The notes under the pieces were generated by a model. The model saw only the letters and a program-made list of their open reading frames with translations. It did no database searches and was not told the origin of the DNA. A program made the position numbers and the translations under genes. Source: Branchiostoma floridae (Eukaryota > Chordata > Leptocardii > Amphioxiformes > Branchiostomatidae). Taken from it: a stretch of 64,000 bases of DNA. Every line of letters starts with the position of its first letter. The first letter of the stretch is position 1. This document shows, one piece after another, positions 11,346 to 21,745 of this stretch. The stretch is taken from positions 3,920,695 to 3,984,694 of the forward strand of contig NC_049984.1 of the NCBI RefSeq assembly GCF_000003815.2, in the 5' to 3' direction.

Positions 11346-11507
11346 GGAGCACCCGCAGTTACGATAGATGGTCTGTACATAAATATAGAAATATAGAAGC
11401 CGGAAAATATAGTAAAATTTACCGTGACCAGAGGTTCTGTCCATTTTGCCCAAATGAGATCAAAGACGAACGTCACTCTGTTATGGATTGTTCACGATAT
11501 AATGATA
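11346..11507 (+). mobile_element. LINE C-terminal CCHC-like end
   Basis: Reads RNIEAGKYSKIYRDQRFC, then PFCPNEIKDERHSVMDCSRY. This is the Cys-x2-Cys ... His ... Cys block that ends the RT ORF of many non-LTR elements (usual form CxxC-x-[IV]EDExHFxxxC). A similar end lies at 38438-38520. The endonuclease piece of another LINE starts immediately after, so the two are abutted, not one element in order. Confidence 0.6.
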
Positions 11508-11747
11508 ATATTTACGCCCCCAACACTGATGACCCAGACTTCTTCAGAATCTATAACCTTGAAACAACAACACAATCATATAGCGTCAGATTTATATACT
11601 ATTATTGTTGGAGATGTTAACATTGTTTTGAACTCGGATATTGACAGAGCTGGGCACCAAGCCTCCGTTTTACCACCCTCACTGCCGTACAGCTATTAAC
11701 TCTTTATGTGCCAATTGTTGATTTGCTCGATATTTGCAGATATTAGG

Positions 11748-11826
11748 GCTGCAACAGTGTATAAGGCTTTTCGTTTGGCAGTCGCCCAGTGGGGTGTTCC
11801 AGCCCGAGTGAGATCAGACTATGGTA
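11748..11826 (+). pseudogene. Integrase-core (rve-like) fragment
   Basis: About 26 codons read AATVYKAFRLAVAQWGVPAR then VRSDYG. This is the block around the second catalytic Asp of retroviral-type integrase cores in Ginger-like and related animal genes (usual form GxPxRVRSDxGxEN). It stops where the SINE begins. Only this motif is present. Confidence 0.5.
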
Positions 11827-12135
11827 TGCGTGCGTGGTAGCGTGCGTGGTCCAGTGGTTAGCGGCCTTGCCTCTGGAACTAGAAGCCGTGAGTTCGATCC
11901 CGGCTATGTCGCTCACCCGACATGCACGCTACCGGAAAGGGTTGCAGTCCTTAGGACAGGACGTTGAACCGTGGTCCACTGTTCATTGTGCTTGTCGTAA
12001 AGAGCAAGGGGAATTTCCCCGGTACAATGAACCTGTAAATACTGTACATAGTGCCTGTCCTCTCTGTCACGACCAGTGGAGGACTAGCTCTTCAGTGAGC
12101 TAAAACTGGATCGAGATCACTTTCCTTTCCTATGC
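11827..12135 (+). mobile_element. tRNA-derived SINE
   Basis: The head contains a pol III A box (TGGTCCAGTGG, 11847-11857) and a B box (AGTTCGATCCC, 11891-11901) 34 bp apart, as in a tRNA gene. The acceptor and T stems do not pair well, so it is not a working tRNA. About 230 bp of non-tRNA body follows. It sits inside the LINE copy at 11508-12808, just after the integrase fragment. The right end is approximate and no clean target duplication was found. Confidence 0.75.
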
Positions 12136-12808
12136 AACACACGCAATACCTGGAGACGTAGACGTCAGGCTAGTAGAATCGATTATTTCTTCAGTTCGTT
12201 TTCTTTAATTCCCTCTGTAGAAAAAGTCAGTATATATATAGGATAGCTTAAGGTCCGACCACTCTCTTATAGCTTATTGGTCTGACTGTTGCTACCTCTA
12301 CTTTATCTCGTGGACGTGGTTTTTGGAGACTTAACCAAGATCTGTTACAGGATCAAACCTTTCTAAAGGAGACCACAAACTTTATAACTGATTTGTTTTC
12401 TTCATTTTAATGTAAGTTTAGGGAGTCCACAGGTTGTGTGGGAGGCTTTTAAATGCACTGTTCGTGGCCACATAATCAAATTTATTTCCTGGAAAATTAA
12501 ACAAACCAAAGACACTGTGCCTGTACTTTCTCTTTCTGATAAGATCGACAGACTGCAAATAGAGTTAGACACACTTTGCAAAAGCGTTTCAAATATTACA
12601 AAATAAGAAGAAACAATTAGAATTACTTTACCAAGTCAAATCTAGTAATAGTAACATGATAAGTTGGAGGAGAGCCAAGTGGATGGAGCAGGGGGCAACA
12701 TGCACTAAACTTTTTTATGAACCTGGTAAGTAGAAGAGAGAAATGGAAGAATATGACTAAATTCGTCACGTCTGAGGGACCCTCAGGAAATTTTACACTT
12801 CTGGGATG

Positions 12809-13215
12809 AAGCTACCAAAATGATGGAGGAAATGCAGTTGGCAACTGTAGACGATAGACGGCACGGGCAAGGTTGCCATATGGCCCTAGCTATGTCTGTA
12901 CCAGACTCCATCACTCAAGTGTGCAAAAGACTCCCCGAAGGAGCAGAGATACCGAGTGCTTCATGGGTGAGCCTACAGTTCTGGCCCAAAACCCATACGT
13001 AGACCGGGCAATACGGTACACAGGTCGGCTGAATGTAAAATACATGGTCCAGAGTCGTCAGCTTAACCACGACCATGTTGATGCACACTATGTCGCTGTC
13101 ATCTTCAAGTAATTGAAATTATTTTCTGTTAGGTTCAAGGAGTATAAGGCAATAGTCTTTATGGATGACAAGCATGGCATAAAAGTCGTTGCTCTAAAAG
13201 ACTACCTTACAATCT
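12809..13215 (+). pseudogene. Unclassified DDE-like transposase fragment ('DDK' family), copy A
   Basis: In successive frames: MMEEMQLATVDDRRHGQ, SVPDSITQVCKRLPEGAEIP, SWVSLQFWPK, YVDRAIRYTGRLNVKYMVQS and FKEYKAIVFMDDKHGIKV. The last resembles the DDKxxIKVGEPG block of a protein family repeated in many aquatic invertebrate genomes. A second copy lies at 26335-26970, with the same order of blocks. Frame changes occur near 12990 and 13112. After KV the similarity stops and the 24-bp minisatellite starts. I recall no established superfamily name for it. Confidence 0.5.
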
Positions 13216-13221
13216 TCCTGC

Positions 13222-13708
13222 GGCTGCACCACCTCCATATGTGCAAGCCGTACCGCCTCCATACGTGCAGGCCGTACCGCCTCCATACGTGCAGGCCGTA
13301 CCGCCTCCGTATACGTGCAGGCCGTACCGCCTCCATACGTGCAGGCCGTACCGTCTCCAGACGTGCAAACCAAACCGTCTCCATACGTGCAGGCCGCACC
13401 GCCTCCAGACGTGCAGGCCGTACCGCCTCCATACGTGCAAACCAAACCGTCTCCATACGTGCAGGCCGCACCGCCTCCAGACGCGCAGGCCGTACCGCCT
13501 CCATACGTGCAAACCAAACCGTCTCCATACGTGCAGGCCGTACCGCCTCCATACGTGCAAACCAAACCGTCTCCATACGTGCAGGCCGTACCGTCTCCAT
13601 ACGTGCAGGCCGTATCGTCTCCAAACGTGCAGGCCGTACCGCCTCCATACGTGCAAACCAAACCGTCTCCATACGTGCAGGCCGTACCGCCTCCATCCGT
13701 GCACCAAT
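13222..13708. repeat. 24-bp minisatellite, open in several frames on both strands
   Basis: About 20 units of 24 bp (GTGCAGGCCGTACCGCCTCC + ATAC). Two unit types, one with GCAGGCCGTACCGCC and one with GCAAACCAAACCGTCT, alternate irregularly, giving a higher-order pattern. One unit near 13310 has two extra bases and shifts the frame. In the frame VQAVPPPY / VQTKPSPY it encodes a proline-tyrosine repeat; other frames give HTCRPYRL or RAGRTASI repeats, and minus-strand frames are open as well (to about 650 bp). It follows directly on the transposase fragment. Confidence 0.95.
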
Positions 13709-14380
13709 AAGACACCAAACGGAACTGTATGGGGTTCTGAACCAAGCTGGCAGTTGGCGTGAACAGTACAGCGATGGAGTTTGCATGGAGAGCTGGACTG
13801 TACAGAGTTCAGAACAGCAGAATGCAGATGGGTGGAGCTCAAAGAAAAAGGCAAACGTGTATCATCATGTTAAATGAAATAGGTTTGAATTTTATGCCCG
13901 TGTAATCATAATATGCAGATTTGTAATGTATTTTACTGAAACCTGATTAAACGGTGTCGCAGTAAAATATGCAACTGGGGCACTGGCAAGTTTTACTTAA
14001 TTATACACCATTATATACTGACCTATTCCTGTGTTCACTAAAGACCTCTGAGATCGACGGGACAAACAGGCGAGTTTCGGGAAAATGAAGGTGGAATTCC
14101 TCGACAAGCGAGATATCATTGACGCCAATAAATCTGAAAATCGAGCTGTTCGAATGGAAACGCATCCTTGCATGGTGACAAGGGAATGCCCGCCTGGCTG
14201 AAGTAGAGAACCACGTCAACAGAAATGAACAATATAGTAGAAAACACCGTCTGTAGGCGTCCCCCCCCCCCTCTCTTAACTTATGTAACGTTAATCTAGT
14301 GAAGCCAACAGAAGATAAAAGGGAAATGTAAGATTACTTCAGATAGTTTAGCTCCCCCCTCACCAATGGAACAGTCCACG
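13709..14380. other. No gene seen
   Basis: Unique sequence with a C-run at 14259-14270. No recognisable coding or RNA feature. Confidence 0.5.
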
Positions 14381-14381
14381 C

Positions 14382-16305
14382 ATGCGTGGGGCCTGGTGTC
14401 TGGATGTAGCGGCTCAGAACGACTTGAAGGCATTTGTCTTCAGCAATAAGGTCACGATGGACAATCAAGAGAAATGTATCAATGACCTGAAGGCTAATGT
14501 TCAAAACAGAAAGAAAGAGGTGGAGAAACAGGCTCGACAGATTCAAGATCTGAACACTGAGCTAGAACGACAACGCGAAATCTCCAAAGACCTGGCCCAA
14601 ACGACTTCTTCCCAAAAAGCTGACCAGGAAGCCCTACAAGCCCAACTAACGCTACTACTAAATCAACCGCAATCTGTCAATACGACGACTAGTCGCGTAC
14701 ACGACAGTTCTCAACAGGACGATTCCAGAATCCAGCGCCTCTACGCAGAAGTGGTTTCTGGCCTCGAACATCAAACAAACTCTTCTCCCGCCGTGCAGAT
14801 ACCGACATCCCCGGACTCAAAGGCCCCAACAACCGCCAATACACAACCACGTGCCCGGACAGACGCAAGCAGCCAGCCACCGGTAACTTGTGACCGACAC
14901 CCAGCCACCGGCAACCCCACAGGCAGTTCCCGGCACACAGTCCCCGGTAGCCCCAACACAAACATCGGTAAACGTAAAGACGCAGGTTAGGGTTTTCGCT
15001 GACTCCTTTGGAATGACGTCAAACCCAAGATAATGATCAAACACATGAGACCATAGCAAAATTAAACACACTTCGCAAAGCTTCCAAAAATGCTGCCATG
15101 TGCCCCGACAACAACACTGAACTAGTCTTGCCGAGAGGAACAAACATGCAATCCAACCTCAACAAAAACAGTCCTGCCTTGAAGACTACAAACGAATGGA
15201 GCCAGGGCATTCTTGTCCCCAAATACAAAAGCGGGAATCCGTCGAACCCTTCAAATTATCGAGGTATTGCCATTTCTAGCTGTGTCGGAAAGTTGTTCAC
15301 ATCAGTACTCAGCAACCACTTACAACAACTCTTAGAAAACAACAACATTTTGTCCCCCTTTCAATCCGGATTTTGAAAAGACTTTCGGACCAGTGATAAT
15401 ATCTTTGTTCTGAAATCTCTCATTGATAAACAGTTGTCTGTACCTGGAGGAAAACTATATACATGCTTTGTAGACTTCAGAAAAGCCTTTGCTTTGTGTG
15501 GAGTAATGGTTTATTCTACAAAGTCTTATCGTCAGGTATAGGTGGCAATTTCTTCAGAATTATACAATTAATGTACGGTACTGTAGAATATTGTGTGAAA
15601 ACATCTCATGGCCTCGCAGATTACTTCAGATCTTCTTGCGGTGTACGCCAGGGATGCAATCTAATTATAAGTCCACTCCTCTTTAATCTGTTTGTCAACG
15701 ACCTTCCACATTAACTTCACCATTATGCGACCCTGTAATCCTAAAAGATATCCTTATCAGTAGCCTTCTTTGGGCAGACGATCGTGTGCTCATTTCACAA
15801 ACAGAAAAGAGTCTTCAAAATTGTCTGGAAAGATTAGATAAATTTTGCTCCACTTGGAAACTGTCGATTAATGGAGAAAAAAACCTGAAATTATGATATT
15901 AAAAAAAACGAAGAACTAACTGTCATAAACGCTCCCCCCGGCCTTTCAATCACAAAGACAAATTATAAGTTTCACAAACTTTTACACATACTTAGTTGGG
16001 AGTAACCATAACACTATCAGGATCATTTCACTGGTGCCAATAAACAACTTAGAGTAAAAGCTATGCGAGCATCCTTTAAACTTAAATCATTGCTGGCACC
16101 AAATCATAATCCCTCAATGTCTCTTGCCCTGGACTTATTTAATAGCCTAGTCAAGCCGATCTTGGTCTATTGTGGAGAAATACTTGGAACAAACGCTCAA
16201 GGCAAAGAGCTCATTCTTAAAGGAATAGAGGAATATCCGAATGAAAGTGTTAAAGATACTGTCTCTCAAACATCGTTTCCCCGATACTGGGACCGGGTAT
16301 AAAAA
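14382..16305 (+). mobile_element. Non-LTR retrotransposon with ORF1 and broken RT
   Basis: An ORF at 14382-14990 (202 aa) has a long coiled coil (EKQARQIQDLNTELERQREI) and a Ser/Thr/Pro-rich tail, as in LINE ORF1 proteins. RT then appears from about 15180: ILVPKYKSGNPSNPSNYRGI, FVDFRKAF (15470), then, after a frameshift, SSCGVRQGCN...LLFNLFVND (15625-15705), LLWADDRVLIS (the catalytic box, 15764-15797) and LVKPILVYCGEILG (16150). Stops and frameshifts at 15376, about 15490 and about 15890 inactivate it. The endonuclease expected between ORF1 and RT is missing. I cannot fix the clade. Confidence 0.75.
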
Positions 16306-16442
16306 TACGTAAGGCTACTGAATATTATATATCAATCAACAGCGCTTAGAAATCAGAATGTAACACTAGGGCAGCCTAATATTGTAACGAGATTCCCGAT
16401 CTAGAACATGTACCTCCTCGCCAGCTCCAGTTACAACTGAAC

Positions 16443-16718
16443 GTGAAAAGTCATCTCCATCCGACTCTTCGCTCTCGTAAAAAATGGAACATCGGTATAA
16501 GCAGGGACACAAGGGAGCTAGAAGTCCTGGAAAAGTTGTATGAGCGAGCATACGGTCACAAACAGATTCAGTCAAGGATTGAACATCTCATCCACGGGAT
16601 AAATAAAAGGGCGTCATGGGGCCCAATGGTTGACATCTATGATGCCATCTATACATGCATCACTCTGGGTGGGATCCTCCCTAAGGGTGTCCTTCAACCA
16701 GGTAATGAGCTACATTGA
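16443..16718 (+). pseudogene. Open coding remnant, family unknown
   Basis: A 91-codon open stretch contains RELEVLEKLYERAYGHKQIQ and SWGPMVDIYDAIYTCITLGG. Its first 100 bp match 9487-9590. Amino-acid composition is protein-like, but no start or splice context decides its limits and I do not recognise the domain. Confidence 0.35.
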
Positions 16719-16919
16719 AGAGTCAAAGAATATTGAACAAAGAGCTCAATGTTCTTTCACCGGTGACACCTCAGCTACATTCACAGATGTTCCCAGTTCC
16801 TCCTCCACCCTACACCACAGCTTTGCCCAGAGCGTCTCTGGGAGCTCCGTTCCGTTACTGTAGCTCTGTTTGCCCCTGGTGTTGTGACTATTTCTGTTTC
16901 TTCACCCTTCCAACAGCTG

Positions 16920-17257
16920 GCACCATGGCAGGCGAGATCTCGAAAAATAAGGTCAAGAAACGGTCAACCTCTTCGCCCCCTCCGGTGCTCTGGTGGACCA
17001 AGTCCTCGGACACAACATGGGAGAACAAGGAGCCTCGTGCCCTCTCGAGAACCCAACCAACCCAACCAGTATTGTCAACAGACATCGACAAAAGCTGCGA
17101 CCTTTTGTCCCCACCGACAGCAGCCTGCAGGAGGAACAGGAGACAGAGGGCGGCAGCGTGGGAGGAGCACGATCTGATGGTCCTGAAGATGCAGCAGGAA
17201 CATGAGACACGTACTGTCTTCAACATGATGGGACAATTCATGACCATGATGGGTTAG
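16920..17257 (+). pseudogene. Basic plus coiled-coil remnant
   Basis: Frame reading EISKNKVKKRSTSSPPPVLW near 16930, ending EEHDLMVLKMQQEHETRTVF and a methionine-rich end (MMGQFMTMMG) before TAG at 17255-17257. It parallels 8961-9130. A coil of this type often ends Myb/SANT-like transposon proteins, but a DNA-binding part is not visible. Confidence 0.4.
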
Positions 17258-17800
17258 TTTATGACCAATATGCACCAGGGAAGCACCCAGTAAACCCCCC
17301 CACCCTTATGGACCACCTCCCTCATCCCTTACAATCATGGCCCTTACCCTTGTTGCATGTGAAACTCTTCTTTGTATGAGGAAATGATGTTGTTACTTTA
17401 TACCACACAAACCATAGTTATAAATATAAAAAGTTACAACAAGTGTACAAGGCACATAACTATATTTTGCTGTTTAAGTTAACACAAGAGAGTATTTCAT
17501 CTATGTACAAATGATGTCATATAACATAAGTGCAAAAAAGGGTATAACTATCTTCAACTAGCTACTATCATCTCTCAGTGTTAAGACGAAATGAAGTAAA
17601 GAGTTTGGCCTCACATTTTATTGTAACTCAGTTGACAGTGCTTGCAATATGCTAATTGATCTCATTTCTGAGACATAAAGGAAATTCGTTCCGCACAGAA
17701 ATATCACTACTATCAGACCCTGTGATAAACCATGGATGGCACCAGATAAGACAACTCATGCGTATACAAGAAAAAACATACACAAAAAGCCAAACTATCT
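17258..17800. other. No gene seen
   Basis: AT-rich, stops in all frames. Confidence 0.5.
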
Positions 17801-17804
17801 AACA

Positions 17805-18010
17805 GCCTTGCACTCTGGGATTCCTATGGCAAAATAACGAATAAACTTGTGAATGAAATAGCTTCAGCCAAATTGTGGATCTTTACCAAACATGCCGGAC
17901 AAGAAGAGGGAGAAGGAAGTGATTTCAGTGCGTCTATTAAGAAATCAGAAATCCAGGTCTGGAGTCAGAAGAGTTTGCGGCATCAGCTCTCCCACCTCAA
18001 CGTAATGTAA
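17805..18010 (+). pseudogene. Open coding remnant, unknown
   Basis: About 65 codons without a stop include ALWDSYGKITNKLVNEIASA and IKKSEIQVWSQKSLRHQLSH. It lies just upstream of the helicase-like piece. No family recognised. Confidence 0.3.
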
Positions 18011-18479
18011 TAAGTCAAAAGGATGAACAGATTGATGAAAAAGACCCATGTGAAAATCTCAGGCAGCAGTCTATACCGATGTAATTTAGGTTTTCCACTT
18101 TTTCCTACTTTTAAGCACTTTTCATTCCCCAAGCTATGATAATCCTACCCAACCGAAGAAATAGTCAAGTCTAGCAGGGCACACTGCTCAAATGTTACAA
18201 ACGTCTGTGATTGACACTATATTGACGTAAAGGGTGGCATTATGTCTTAATATGACATTTTGTTCAAACTTGCACTTATTTCAGGTACATCGATATGAGA
18301 GTGTGTCTGGATACAAAGCAACTTTCACTTGAAGACACCAGCAGATATCAAACAAAAATATATCTATTGCCCATTAAAAGTGAACAAGCACATGTAATAT
18401 TGCAATGTTTGAATGGTCTTGTTACACGTCAACTTTACTTTTATGAAACAGGAGGAACTCCAGCCTTTCCTTCAGCACA

Positions 18480-18700
18480 TTGAGACAGCTGCAGTTGCAG
18501 CAGAGCTATTGCAGAACAGTGCAAAAAAAGACGAAGGCAGTTAGAATCTTCCACGCTAGTATTTCAGTCAAAGCCAAGGCAGAAGTTTTGGAAGACTTCA
18601 GGGTCAGATCTGTGCGGATTGTGGTGTCAACGATTGCTTTTGGCATGGTAGTTAAAGTCAAGATATTGTCTTTCCCTGTAATTATAACTTTCATGAGGTT
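18480..18700 (+). pseudogene. RecQ-like helicase C-terminal fragment
   Basis: SYCRTVQKKTKAVRIFHASI, EVLEDFR and VRIVVSTIAFGMVV follow the order of helicase motifs IV-V of RecQ family proteins (CRT..., HAxxS, FR, V(A/S)TxAFGMG). The expected GMGV is GMVV here, so motif V is damaged. Just upstream another frame reads QEELQPFLQHIETAAVAAEL. No ATPase half is seen. RecQ-like genes are carried in multiple copies, some by mobile elements, in lancelets and other invertebrates. Confidence 0.5.
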
Positions 18701-19203
18701 AAATGAACACTGGTCAACAATAGGAACCTTGCCTTTTCTATTTGCCTATAACATGGAAATGAATGCTTCATGCGCAGCCTCAAGACCCATTCGTTTGGAA
18801 TCCTTTGTTGACAGTACTGGTTGTTATAAGTAAGATGTTAAAATACCCTATATGACACTAACCTTGACCTGACAGGGTAAATATTTTTCATTGGATTGAA
18901 ACATGTAAATCATTACGGTAAGGTATATAACGTTTTATATGTATATATCTAGGGAATCGGACGGGCATATTTCATGGCAAAGCTGCCAAGGATGTGACTG
19001 CTTTTCTAGACTCAAAGGGATGTCTGCGAGAAGAATTAAACACCTTGGCCAGGAAATGGAAGACCAGCCAGAGTACTGTTGCAATACCGAAGAAGACGAG
19101 ATAAATCCTGACGACCACTCCAACGCCATTTTCATATTTTTAAGTCACTCATTCCAATGACAATCACCGATCCAGTACAATCTACCGGAAACGGCGCCAG
19201 GAC

Positions 19204-19513
19204 ACACATATGGTGCAAGAATTCAAGGCCAAACTCAGAGAAATGCGGGATGAATGGTACCTTGAGAGGCCAGAGCTGATCCTTTTTGGATCGGAGGCAA
19301 TAATGGCCGAGGAAACTATCAGCACCATCGAAGGCAAGTGTAGATCTATACATAGTTAAGAGGACTTGGACAAGATTAATGGGATTCCCGAGGACAAGAC
19401 AGAGGAAATTCTTGGTGCAATCAACCCAGGGCAACGCAGGATAGTAAGGGCAAGAAGGCAAATGGGCCCCGGTGTCAGGAGAGCCCTCCAAGACATCACA
19501 AATGTACAGTAGC
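19204..19513 (+). pseudogene. Charged coding remnant with one in-frame stop
   Basis: Reads MVQEFKAKLREMRDEWYLER, PELILFGSEAIMAEETISTI, a stop at 19358-19360, then IPEDKTEEILGAINPGQRRI and MGPGVRRALQDITNV to TAG at 19511-19513. Composition is clearly protein-like across 100 codons. It could be the tail of the helicase-like gene upstream or a separate gene; no family is recognised. Confidence 0.4.
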
Positions 19514-19529
19514 ACACACCTTATGCTAA

Positions 19530-19925
19530 ACTTACACGAATTTGAAGATGGCTGGAAACTAACAGACTGATTCTTAATGTGTGGAACGCTAAATATATAC
19601 TTATAGGGAGCCACCAGAAACTGAAGCACAATCTTGAATTAAAGCTCAGAGTGGGAGGAAGGAACATCACACAAGTAAAACAAGCTGACCTGCTTGGCTT
19701 CACAGTTGACCAGCATCTCTTCTGGGCCCAACATGTACATAAAATTAGGACTTAAAGACTGTTGTGCTCCCATTCTCTCTTCAACAACACAAAACGACTT
19801 AAAAAGTGTTAAAAGACAGCCGCAACCTAACCTTCTGTTTGGAGAGTAATACTGGATATGTATATCAAGAGTGTGCCCCGATCACAGAGCACCCTGAATA
19901 TCTAACAAGGCAATGGACCAGTTCT
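19530..19925 (+). mobile_element. LINE reverse-transcriptase C-terminal fragment
   Basis: WLETNRLILNVWNAKYILIG, GRNITQVKQADLLGFTVDQH and WAQHVHKIR match the region after the catalytic box of CR1/Jockey/RTE-type RTs (W..N.L.LN..KT....G ... LG...D..L.W..H). Stops follow near 19755 and 19830. Confidence 0.6.
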
Positions 19926-20213
19926 CCGTAAAAGGCAAAAATTTGGGCATTTTAGAGTCCCCATTCGTGACAGGTGGCTAGCCCAGCGGAACTGCGTTGA
20001 CAACAACATTGCTTACATTACTTCTCACCAACAAACTAGCCATCCTCCATTGGTGGACCGAACACTACGGTGATCTCTTTGGGGATAGACGCCAAGTGCA
20101 GCAGGAGTCCATCATGAAAATACCCCAGCATTAAGTGAGACCAGAACTGGACAACAGTGCTCATGAAGCAGGTGTTCCAGAACATCTGTAGTTTGTTGAC
20201 TTGTTGACATAAT

Positions 20214-20338
20214 GAACAAGGTGCGTAGCTGGCCACAATGGGGCGTTCTAACCAAACCACCGTTGCACAAGAGTAAACCATATGCCACACACCACCAGAG
20301 AGATTAGAACAGTAGTTAAGAAATATCTCCATTAGTTT
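20214..20338 (+). repeat. Dispersed repeat, copy 2 (partial)
   Basis: Shares AGCTGGCCACAATGGGGCGT, CACAAGAGTAAACCATATGCC and ATATCTCCATTAGTTT with 9195-9480 and with the next copy, which begins six bases downstream, forming a tandem pair. Confidence 0.7.
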
Positions 20339-20343
20339 ATCTT

Positions 20344-20632
20344 TTTACATCACGATGTCAAGTACGAACAAGGTTCCTAGCTGGCCACCACCACAGTGGG
20401 GCGTCCTAACCAGACTCCCGTTCCACAAGACTACACCATATGCCAAAGAAAGACACCACCAGAGAGATTAGAACAGTTGTTATGGAATATCTCCATTAGT
20501 TTTTTTAATTTTATTTACTTATTTTGTTACCTAATAGGTTGAGCCACAACCTCTGCAAAATATCAAGATACACAAAATCCGGTACGGAGAAAATGCCGCG
20601 AACGTCTACGTCATTACAGTGTGACCCACGTG
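20344..20632 (+). repeat. Dispersed repeat, copy 3
   Basis: Fullest copy of the repeat at 9195-9480. It contains the GTCAAGTACGAACAAGGTTCC start, the ATGGAATATCTCCATTAG block and the VEPQPLQNIKIHKI coding block after CTAATAG. A frame with MSSTNKVPSWPPPQWG opens here. Confidence 0.7.
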
Positions 20633-20719
20633 CAGAACATCAAAGACAGCTGGATCCAGAACAACTCACAACAATCTTTAGCACAAACTCCGAGAATCTT
20701 TTCCAAACTCAATGTTTCA

Positions 20720-21085
20720 TCTTTTTCATGACAACATCGAAAATGACAACGAGCCAGCTTACGAACCTCCACGGTCATTCAGTGATACACATGACATTTC
20801 CTCAGAAAACATCCAGGCGATGATAGAACATATAACAATACCTCGAAGACCCAAGCAAACTTGTCGGACAACGTGTAGAACACAAGTGTAATACTGAGGA
20901 CCCTACTACTGACCAAGAGGTGGAAAAGTGGTTTCTGGGAAAGATCACAGGAAATGTTTCCTTCCAGCAATGAAGATGCAATTAAGACAGTATATCACAT
21001 TGTGTATGATGATGACAAGGAGCCTGACGAGGAATTCCCCATGTTGAAAGACTTGAAGAGTGGAGACCTTATCATCTTGTCATGA
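20720..21085 (+). pseudogene. Relic with a Tudor-like YHIVYDDD block
   Basis: Broken frames read NDNEPAYEPPRSFSDTHDIS, then EVEKWFLGKITGNVS, then VYHIVYDDDKEPDEEFPMLK followed by DLKSGDLIIL. The W...G.I...Y.I.YDD.D.E pattern is that of Tudor/agenet-like barrels at the end of some transposon proteins. It lies directly after dispersed repeat copy 3 and may belong to the same gene. Confidence 0.4.
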
Positions 21086-21309
21086 ACAATATTAGTATCT
21101 TAGACATGGCTAATGTTCCTCCCGATGAGTTCTAAGAATGTGTAACATGTAAGATTGATGATAACGTAAATGCTGTAGGATACTGCACTATTCACAGCTC
21201 AGCTCTTCCACTTTGTTCCCTGTGTTCCAGAGTATGTCTTAAACTAAAATGTAGTAAAAAGAGCAAAAAGAGAAAGGAATAGATCAATTCTCATTTTCTA
21301 TTTTGTACT

Positions 21310-21745
21310 GTCAATATTGGAACGCAGAGACAAGACGCAGCGTTCTGGGAGAGATGGCCCAGCTGGTGCAGTGAGAGGGGTGTGGATCCCGTTTCCGCAC
21401 CTTTGAATAAGGTTCTCGACTTTCTACGGTGTCTGTATAACAAGGGTTTACAATATCGGACTTTCAACGTGTATAGATCGGCTATCTCATTCACCCACCA
21501 TCCTTTGGAGGGGCAACCGTTAGGATCTCATATCCTGATGAAGCGGTTTATTAAAGGAGTTTTCAAACTTAGTATAAGTATACCTGGGATGTCAGTATAG
21601 TGTTGAAATTGATAAAAGCAGGAAAATTATCTCTCAGGCAATTAACGTTAAAATTGGTTATGTTGATTGCCGTTATCTCAGCAGGGAGAGAACAATCACT
21701 TTCCTTGTCAAAGAGGCCCTACACTCAAGAGGTACAACTCGACGG
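21310..21745 (+). mobile_element. DIRS/Ngaro-like tyrosine recombinase, N-terminal part
   Basis: GRDGPAG..., then DPVSAPLNKVLDFLRCLYNK, QYRTFNVYRSAISFTHHPLE, FIKGVFKLSI, TWDVSIVLKLIKAGK and LRQLTLKLVMLIAVISAGRE. This order is that of the core-binding and early catalytic region of DIRS/Ngaro recombinases. Frameshifts occur at about 21595 and the H-x-x-R and Tyr catalytic part is missing; a gag-like fragment follows at once. Confidence 0.7.

Larger units (their letters stand above)
11508..12808 (+). mobile_element. L1/Tx1-like LINE fragment (copy 2), interrupted by nested insertions
   Basis: Same element as 7505-8300. It starts at NIYAPNTDDPDFF (about 11510) and passes through GDVNIVLNSDIDRAG (about 11610). 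It breaks at about 11743 and resumes at about 12125 with the end of the endonuclease (TWRRRRQASRIDYFF) and an SDHS-like block. The linker continues with FWRLNQDLLQDQTFLKE and WRRAKWMEQGATCTKLF, ending at CTTCTGGGATGA (12808). The intervening 380 bp hold an integrase fragment and a SINE. Many frameshifts; inactive. Confidence 0.75.

Noticed and set aside
11840-11915. A functional tRNA gene
   Set aside because: A and B boxes are present, but the acceptor and T stems pair poorly and a SINE-type body follows.
13194-13854. Long minus-strand ORFs (183-215 codons) opposite the 24-bp minisatellite
   Set aside because: They arise because the 24-bp unit lacks stops in most frames; no start context, splice sites or non-repeat domain.
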